Assembly (NCBI GenBank): GCA_000434015.1
Contig: HF999509.1
Coordinates: 1 to 19,357 of the forward strand
Reading direction: 5' to 3'
Origin: Clostridium sp. CAG:571
GTDB taxonomy: Bacteria; Bacillota; Clostridia; TANB77; CAG-508
DNA: 19,357 nucleotides
The translations under genes and the position numbers were made by a program. Shown here in pieces: positions 14,557 through 19,357 of the stretch; within the stretch, counting starts at the first letter, position 1; the number at the start of each line of letters is the position of its first letter. Below the pieces are notes generated by a model. It worked only from the letters and a program-made list of their open reading frames with translations. It was not told the DNA's origin and made no database searches.

Positions 14557-14832
14557 CTATATCTCTTTTTCAGCGTTTTTTTCTTTATTTTTAGCAAACT
14601 CAATAAATTCATTCAATATTTTTAGATACGACTCTTTAGCATTTCCTAATTGATAATAATTATTTGATAAATCCATTGCTGTTAAACTAGATAAATCTAT
14701 ATAACTTGTTTCTAATATTGTCTCTTTTCCTTCTATATGTCCAGATATATAACACCCTGGAATTGGAATTGCAATTTCATATTTTTCATTTTTTCCCTTT
14801 ACCAAAGCCTCCCAATTATCTATCTTCTTCAT
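14557..14832 (-). CDS. Hypothetical 91-residue protein
   Basis: I do not recognise this protein. ATG 14832 has an excellent Shine-Dalgarno AAGGAGGT four bases upstream, ten bases after the topB stop, so it is very likely translated. The sequence begins MKKIDNWEALVKGKNEKYEI, then has a beta-rich middle (IPIPGCYISGHIEGKETILE, then TSYIDLSSLTAMDLSNNYYQLG) and a charged helical tail (YLKILNEFIEFAKNKEKNAE). There is no signal peptide or membrane helix. It sits between topB and the HD-GYP gene, 19 bases from the latter, so it belongs to that operon. No function is inferred. Confidence 0.75.
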   Translation of the reverse strand: MKKIDNWEALVKGKNEKYEIAIPIPGCYISGHIEGKETILETSYIDLSSLTAMDLSNNYYQLGNAKESYLKILNEFIEFAKNKEKNAEKEI

Positions 14833-14842
14833 TTGTACCTCC

Positions 14843-16774
14843 TTACATTGGTATAACCAATTTATTAATTTTACTTTTTATATAATTTTGTAATTTATCC
14901 ATAAAAATTTCAGGTTTTATTTCCTTTTTTGCAACCATATCTAAACCTTTTTCCCAACTAGCTGTTAATTTTGGATTAAGCATATCTGGCATGGAATTAT
15001 ATACAACATCAAAAATAGACTCTCCTTTTTCAGTTGGTGTTATAATTTGTGTTTTAGTATTTATTTGTATGTATTTTATCCTTTCTAACTTTTTTATAAT
15101 TTCAGCTCTTGTTGCACTAGTACCAATTCCAGCACCTTTTATTTGTTCTCTCAGTTCTTCTTCCTCTATTAATTTTCCAGCGTTTTCCATAGCTAATATC
15201 ATAGAACCAGAATTATATCTATTAGGTGGATTAGTTTCAGATTCTTTAGTTTCAAAATTTATAATATCAATATTTTGTCCTTTTTTTATTTTCCTTAATA
15301 TTTCAGGATTAATTCCACTTTCTTTTTTAGCATTTTCTTTTTCTTCTTGAACATCTTTTCCTTTTGTTATTTCTAAATAGCCTAAGTTTACACACACTCT
15401 ATTGCTTGTATAAAATTTTTCTCCTTCAACATCTATTGTTATCGAAACCTTCTCATATTGTGCTGGCGGATAAAAAATACTCAAAAATCTTTTTACAATT
15501 AATTTATATATATTCTTGCTTAAATTGGATAGTTTTTCATAATTTTCAAACCCTTGTCCTGTAGGTATAATTGCATAATGATCTGTTATTTTACTATCAT
15601 TTACATACTTAGTTTTCTGTAGATTTGTAGAATACTTTTCATCGATCATTTTATTAATAATTAATTGTATTTCTTCATCTTTAAATCCCTTAGCTAAACC
15701 ATTCAAATTTTTAGAAATTTCTTTTGCAACAGCAGTTGATAAAACTCTTGCATCTGTTCTTGGATATGTAACTAGCTTTTTTTCATATAGATCCTGAATC
15801 ACTTCTAATGTTTCATCTGGTTTTATTTTAAACTTTTTTGTACACTCATTTTGCACTTCTGCCAAATTAAAAAGTAAAGGCGGATTTTCTTTTTGCTTAG
15901 ATTTTTTTAATTCTTCTATAACAGCCCTTTTATCTTTTAGTGACAAAATTAATTTTTTCGCATCCGCTTCTTTTTTAAACCCAGATTCATTATATAATTT
16001 ATTAGATTCAAAAAATTCAGATTTTTCTTGAACTTTCCACTCTGCAGATAAATTTTTTTCTTCATCTCCAAAGTTTCCTATAATTTTGTAATATGGTGTT
16101 TTAACAAAATTTCTTATTTCTCTTTCTCTTTGTACTACCATACCTAAAACACATGTCATAACTCGTCCAACAGAAATAGAAACTTTTTCTTCATTTATCT
16201 TTTTTGCTACTCTTCTTCCATAAATAATAGATAGTAATCTAGAAAAATTAATTCCTATTAAATAATCTTCCTTTGCCCTTAAATATGCAGAGTCAGACAA
16301 ACTATCATATTCTGATAGATCTTTTGCGTCTTTTATTCCTCTTAAAATTTCTTCTTCTGTTTGAGAATCAATCCAAACTCTTTTCATCTTAGCATTTGGA
16401 TTTGGTTTAGCCATCATAAAAACTAATCTTTGTATATACTCTCCTTCACGTCCTGAGTCACCTGCATTATATATTGTATCTATATCTTCCCTTTGCATTA
16501 ATTCTTTTACAATATTAAATTGATTTTGTACATTTGGTATAATTTCATACTTCCATTCTTTTGGAATAAAAGGAAGAGTATCTAATCTCCAAAATTTTAA
16601 TTTTTCATCATATTTTTCTGGATAACTCATAGTTACTAAATGCCCAACACACCAAGTAATAATCCAATCATTTGATTCTAAATATCCGTTTTTCCTATTT
16701 GTAGTTATTTTCAAAGCTTTTGCAAATTCCATTGCAACAGATGGTTTTTCTGTTATTAACAACTTTTTTGACAT
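14843..16774 (-). CDS. topB: DNA topoisomerase III (type IA), without C-terminal zinc fingers
   Basis: Type IA topoisomerase: it cuts one DNA strand through a 5'-phosphotyrosine, relaxing negative supercoils and decatenating replication or recombination intermediates. The TOPRIM domain starts with LLITEKPSVAMEFAKAL (Glu9) and has NAGDSGREGEYIQR (Asp106, Glu110, Glu112). The usual second Asp of DxD is Gly here, as in my recollection of other Bacillota TopB. Catalytic Tyr337 is in LVTYPRTDARVL. GAGIGTSATRAEIIKKLERI follows. The protein is 643 residues against about 700-730 for typical TopB, because it ends soon after the core and has no Cys-rich zinc segment. ATG 16774 overlaps the end of the HD gene by 19 bases, implying translational coupling. 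Confidence 0.93.
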   Translation of the reverse strand: MSKKLLITEKPSVAMEFAKALKITTNRKNGYLESNDWIITWCVGHLVTMSYPEKYDEKLKFWRLDTLPFIPKEWKYEIIPNVQNQFNIVKELMQREDIDTIYNAGDSGREGEYIQRLVFMMAKPNPNAKMKRVWIDSQTEEEILRGIKDAKDLSEYDSLSDSAYLRAKEDYLIGINFSRLLSIIYGRRVAKKINEEKVSISVGRVMTCVLGMVVQREREIRNFVKTPYYKIIGNFGDEEKNLSAEWKVQEKSEFFESNKLYNESGFKKEADAKKLILSLKDKRAVIEELKKSKQKENPPLLFNLAEVQNECTKKFKIKPDETLEVIQDLYEKKLVTYPRTDARVLSTAVAKEISKNLNGLAKGFKDEEIQLIINKMIDEKYSTNLQKTKYVNDSKITDHYAIIPTGQGFENYEKLSNLSKNIYKLIVKRFLSIFYPPAQYEKVSITIDVEGEKFYTSNRVCVNLGYLEITKGKDVQEEKENAKKESGINPEILRKIKKGQNIDIINFETKESETNPPNRYNSGSMILAMENAGKLIEEEELREQIKGAGIGTSATRAEIIKKLERIKYIQINTKTQIITPTEKGESIFDVVYNSMPDMLNPKLTASWEKGLDMVAKKEIKPEIFMDKLQNYIKSKINKLVIPM

Positions 16775-17562
16775 TGTACCTGTTCCCTTTGTTCTAATTT
16801 TAAAGTTTCATCTATATAATTATTGGCTATAACATTGATTTTTTCTAATAATTTTATAGCTTGCTTATTTTCTAAATTAACTTTTTGTTCTATCTGTTCT
16901 ATATAACCTTTTTGTTTCACAATCTTCAAACTATAATTATAATAAAAGTCAAAAATATATGCAATATGTGCAACTAACATATCTGCATTTGTTTTTAAAT
17001 TTTTATAATTAATCATATGGTCTTCCACAAATTCTCTATATATCTCATCTGTTATTTCATCTTTACTCATATCTTTACAACCATATGAATTTTCTAATTT
17101 TTCTATTGTTAATACATAGTATATATCTAATTTATCTGCATCTCTTATAATTTTAGCATGCATTAATTCTCTTTTACTTAGTCCTTCTTCTATTCTAGGT
17201 CTATTATGATTTAATATTGCTTTTTTTATTATTTCATCATAACTATCATCTTTAATAAATTTTCTTATTAATCCATCCTCGAATAAGATTTTTACACCAT
17301 ATTCACCATGATTTATACTATCTTTATCATAAAAAGTATTATAAATTCTTACTTGTTCAAATCTTCCTATATCATGTAATAATCCTATTAATTCTGCTAA
17401 ATCAGTATCTTCTTCATTTAAATTTAACTCTTCTGCTAATTCTCTACTCTTTTGTGTAACTCGTAAAATATGTGATATTTTTAAAGCTATTTTTCCATCA
17501 TTTGGATTATAATCTTTCACATATTCTTTAAATACTCTTTTTGCATTTTCTATATCTATCAT
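16756..17562 (-). CDS. HD domain phosphohydrolase
   Basis: This 268-residue protein belongs to the HD superfamily of metal-dependent phosphohydrolases. His31 lies in ISHILRVTQKSREL, LIGLLHDIGRFEQ has His63-Asp64, HGEYGVKIL has His85, ILNHNRPRIEE has His119, and KIIRDADKLDIYYV has Asp141. The metal-binding set is intact. A helical C-terminal half follows. The substrate cannot be read from sequence; nucleotide or cyclic dinucleotide are both possible. I chose ATG 17562 because GGAGTG lies six bases upstream; the longer frame from 17613 would place this Shine-Dalgarno inside the gene. It is the first gene of the operon with topB, which it overlaps by 19 bases. Two hairpins upstream isolate it from the gene at 17752, so its promoter should lie in 17563-17627. 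Confidence 0.85.
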   Translation of the reverse strand: MIDIENAKRVFKEYVKDYNPNDGKIALKISHILRVTQKSRELAEELNLNEEDTDLAELIGLLHDIGRFEQVRIYNTFYDKDSINHGEYGVKILFEDGLIRKFIKDDSYDEIIKKAILNHNRPRIEEGLSKRELMHAKIIRDADKLDIYYVLTIEKLENSYGCKDMSKDEITDEIYREFVEDHMINYKNLKTNADMLVAHIAYIFDFYYNYSLKIVKQKGYIEQIEQKVNLENKQAIKLLEKINVIANNYIDETLKLEQREQVQCQKSC

Positions 17563-17627
17563 TTCAATCACTCCGCGTTTATTATATATGAATCCCTTCC
17601 ATAAATCAACCATTTATATTTACAATA

Positions 17628-17674
17628 AATAAAAGAAACATATTAAATTTTATATCTAATATATTTCTTTTATT
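17628..17674. repeat. 18-bp inverted repeat upstream of the HD gene
   Basis: AATAAAAGAAACATATTA (17628-17645) pairs with TAATATATTTCTTTTATT (17657-17674) with one mismatch and an 11-base loop. The minus-strand 3' arm is T-rich, so it may be a second terminator behind the one at 17687-17730, or an operator for the HD-topB operon. Confidence 0.5.
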
Positions 17675-17679
17675 ATAAA

Positions 17680-17730
17680 TTCAAAAAAATGATAGTAAAT
17701 AAGTTCTAAAAACCTTATCTACTATCATTT
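17680..17730 (-). terminator. Rho-independent terminator of the coiled-coil gene
   Basis: AAATGATAGTAAATAAG (17687-17703) pairs with CTTATCTACTATCATTT (17714-17730): 17 bp with one A-C mismatch and a 10-base loop. On the minus strand the stem is followed by a run of T (17689-17683). It lies 21 bases past the stop codon. Confidence 0.8.
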
Positions 17731-17751
17731 CTATAAAATTCTTTATTAAAT

Positions 17752-19357
17752 TTAATCGTCTCTATCCATTTGAATTGGTTTATATCCGCTTCTATCTACA
17801 TGTCTTGTTCTAGGAGTTGATGCCATAGGTGTTTTTATTCCTAATCTAGTTCTTATATCTCTAGTTCTTTCAGATTTTTTATCTTCTCTCTTTCCTCTTT
17901 CTGTTGCAAACCTTCTTAAAGAGTTTCCTATTTCACTAATTCTAGTACCTTTTTCTGTAAATCTTCCCATGAATCTTCCTATTTTTCCTCTATTAGTTTC
18001 TGTTAATAATGTAGAAATTTTTAAATACTCCATTGTTTCTTCAGCTTTTTTTCTTTCAGCTACTGACATTGATTCATAATTTTCTGTATAATAATTCATT
18101 ATACTTATTACATCTTTAAGTCTATCTTCTCCTAAATCAGATAAATTCTTTAATTCTTTCTTAGAAAAATGTATTGTTATATCATTTCCATTATCATCTT
18201 TTATTTCAGCATCAAGGCCTTTTTTCAAATCATCTAGTCTGTTTTGCATAGAAGATCTAAGACTTAAACGGTTAATTGGTCCTATTTCTCTAGCCATGTT
18301 CAATAGATCTTCATAGCCTGTACGTTCTATTAATTGCTTAACTTCCTCTGGTGCTAAATTTCTAAAATCTGCCATCATAGCTTTAGCTATATCCTTAGGC
18401 TTTCTTTCATCAATTTCGACACCACCTGAACCATTTCCTGTTGTTTGTTCATTTGCTTCATTTTGAGTTTGTTGTTCAGAGCTTCCACCTAAACCTTCAT
18501 AGCTTCCTACATAAATACCTTCTTTTTTTAATGATTCTTCAAGTTCTGATATCTGTTTATTTATTTCTGCTTTGTAAACATCTTTTTGCTCTTCCATATC
18601 TTGTAAATTTTTTTCTAAAATTGATAAATCTCCTACTGCTGTTTTACGTTCGTTCTTTAACTCATCTATTTCTTCATTTAATCTCTTATTTGCTTCTTTT
18701 GCTGCATCAATTTGATCTTGAGTTGGAGCTGCATTTTTCGCTGCTTTTAGAGTTTCATTGTTTGCTGTTATTTGATCATTTTTCGTATTTATTTTTCCAT
18801 CTATCTTGTCGATTTCATCTCTCTTATTTTTTATTTTTTCTTTTATATCTGTTATTAATTCTTCATGCTCAACCATTAATTTTTTATAAGATTCTATTAC
18901 TTCTTTTGCTTGAACTGCGATAGCTTTTTTAGTTACATCTTTTGCTTTTTGTGCATCTCCTATTGGTTTTTCCCACTCGTTATATCCTTGTTCTCTTTCT
19001 GCATCTATAGTATATTCTGCAAGTAAATCTAATTGTTGTTCTTTTGATAAAGTTTTAACCCATTCCTCAAAATCAAGGTCTGAAGTTGCACCACTTGTTG
19101 CTCTATACTCATCATTTGCTTTTTGATAATCACTATTATCTTCAAAATCTTGATCTGTCATTGCTTTCATTATTGCTTCTCTTAATGCTGTTTTTACACC
19201 CTCTTTTGAATCTGTTAATATTACTGCCATTCTCAATTGTTTGCTTTTTACATTCTCTATTTTGCTTTGTAACTCCTTTGATAATGTCGGTTCAGTTGAA
19301 TCTGGTGTTTGTGTTTGTGTTGGATCTGGTGTTGTTACTGCTGGATCTGGCGTTGTT
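17752..19357 (-). CDS. Coiled-coil protein of unknown function, N terminus beyond the window
   Basis: I do not recognise this protein. The frame stays open to the right edge, so the start is outside; 534 residues are visible. A TTG at 19236 could be mistaken for the start, but no Shine-Dalgarno precedes it and the frame continues upstream with a Pro/Thr/Asp linker (TTPDPAVTTPDPTQTQTPDS). Next comes a helical acidic part (visible residues 25-145, including LDFEEWVKTLSKEQQLDLLA). A long coiled coil (about 146-280) contains KIKNKRDEIDKIDGKINTKN and LEKNLQDMEEQKDVYKAEIN. A Gly/Ser/Gln linker and a second helical part around AMMADFRNLAPEEVKQLIER follow. The basic arginine-rich tail holds GKIGRFMGRFTEKGTRISEI and ends IQMDRDD. 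No membrane helix is visible in this part. A structural or surface-associated role is only a guess. Confidence 0.8.
   Translation of the reverse strand, partial: TTPDPAVTTPDPTQTQTPDSTEPTLSKELQSKIENVKSKQLRMAVILTDSKEGVKTALREAIMKAMTDQDFEDNSDYQKANDEYRATSGATSDLDFEEWVKTLSKEQQLDLLAEYTIDAEREQGYNEWEKPIGDAQKAKDVTKKAIAVQAKEVIESYKKLMVEHEELITDIKEKIKNKRDEIDKIDGKINTKNDQITANNETLKAAKNAAPTQDQIDAAKEANKRLNEEIDELKNERKTAVGDLSILEKNLQDMEEQKDVYKAEINKQISELEESLKKEGIYVGSYEGLGGSSEQQTQNEANEQTTGNGSGGVEIDERKPKDIAKAMMADFRNLAPEEVKQLIERTGYEDLLNMAREIGPINRLSLRSSMQNRLDDLKKGLDAEIKDDNGNDITIHFSKKELKNLSDLGEDRLKDVISIMNYYTENYESMSVAERKKAEETMEYLKISTLLTETNRGKIGRFMGRFTEKGTRISEIGNSLRRFATERGKREDKKSERTRDIRTRLGIKTPMASTPRTRHVDRSGYKPIQMDRDD

Noticed and set aside
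14538..14612. Longer start for the HD-GYP gene
   Set aside because: The extra 25 residues overlap the preceding gene and AGAGGT sits just before ATG 14537.
17563..17613. Longer start for the HD gene
   Set aside because: It would put GGAGTG inside the gene and add residues unlike the family; ATG 17562 has correct spacing.

Overview
The window is very AT-rich, with frequent TTG starts and strong Shine-Dalgarno sequences. Gene content and order (murA, ftsQ/divIB, DUF881 genes, sbp, ftsA, ftsZ, spoIIGA, sigE, sigG, ylmC) match the division-to-sporulation block of endospore-forming Bacillota. It most resembles an uncultivated or gut-type member of the Clostridia; I cannot name the species from the sequence alone.

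Layout on the minus strand, from right to left. (1) 17752-19357 is an unrecognised coiled-coil protein that runs off the right edge and ends at a strong terminator. (2) 13902-17562 is a tight four-gene operon: HD phosphohydrolase, DNA topoisomerase III, a 91-residue unknown protein and an HD-GYP protein. (3) 11931-13802 is the only plus-strand gene, a YwqG/DUF1963 protein with a long N-terminal extension; it converges on the HD-GYP gene at a bidirectional terminator and diverges from murA. (4) 6172-11716 is murA, ftsQ/divIB, four DUF881 genes in an A-B-A-B arrangement, and sbp. (5) 3573-5987 is ftsA and ftsZ, behind a good SigA-type promoter preceded by four 11-bp repeats. (6) 905-3373 is spoIIGA, sigE and sigG. 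(7) 485-719 is ylmC. The left 484 bases hold no supported gene.

The most striking observation is shared by three genes (ftsZ, spoIIGA, ylmC). Each is split by an apparent +1 frameshift, and each break lies at an in-frame CGG codon followed by A. Skipping the C, or reading CGGA as a four-base glycine codon, restores the full family sequence in all three, including the FtsZ GGGTGTG loop. By eye I find no other in-frame CGG codon in any gene of the window, although CGG occurs about 20 times out of frame. This fits either programmed +1 frameshifting or quadruplet decoding at an unassigned CGG codon, or a motif-specific sequencing error. Raw reads, relatives and the tRNA set would decide.

A second regulatory observation concerns sigG. 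Its ribosome binding site lies in a 15-bp hairpin whose upstream arm overlaps a SigF/SigG-like promoter. Readthrough mRNA from sigE would hide the site, whereas mRNA from the local promoter would start in the loop and expose it. The genes together make peptidoglycan precursor (MurA), build the divisome (FtsQ, FtsA, FtsZ and the DUF881/Sbp membrane proteins), and switch on the mother-cell (SpoIIGA, SigE) and forespore (SigG) programmes.
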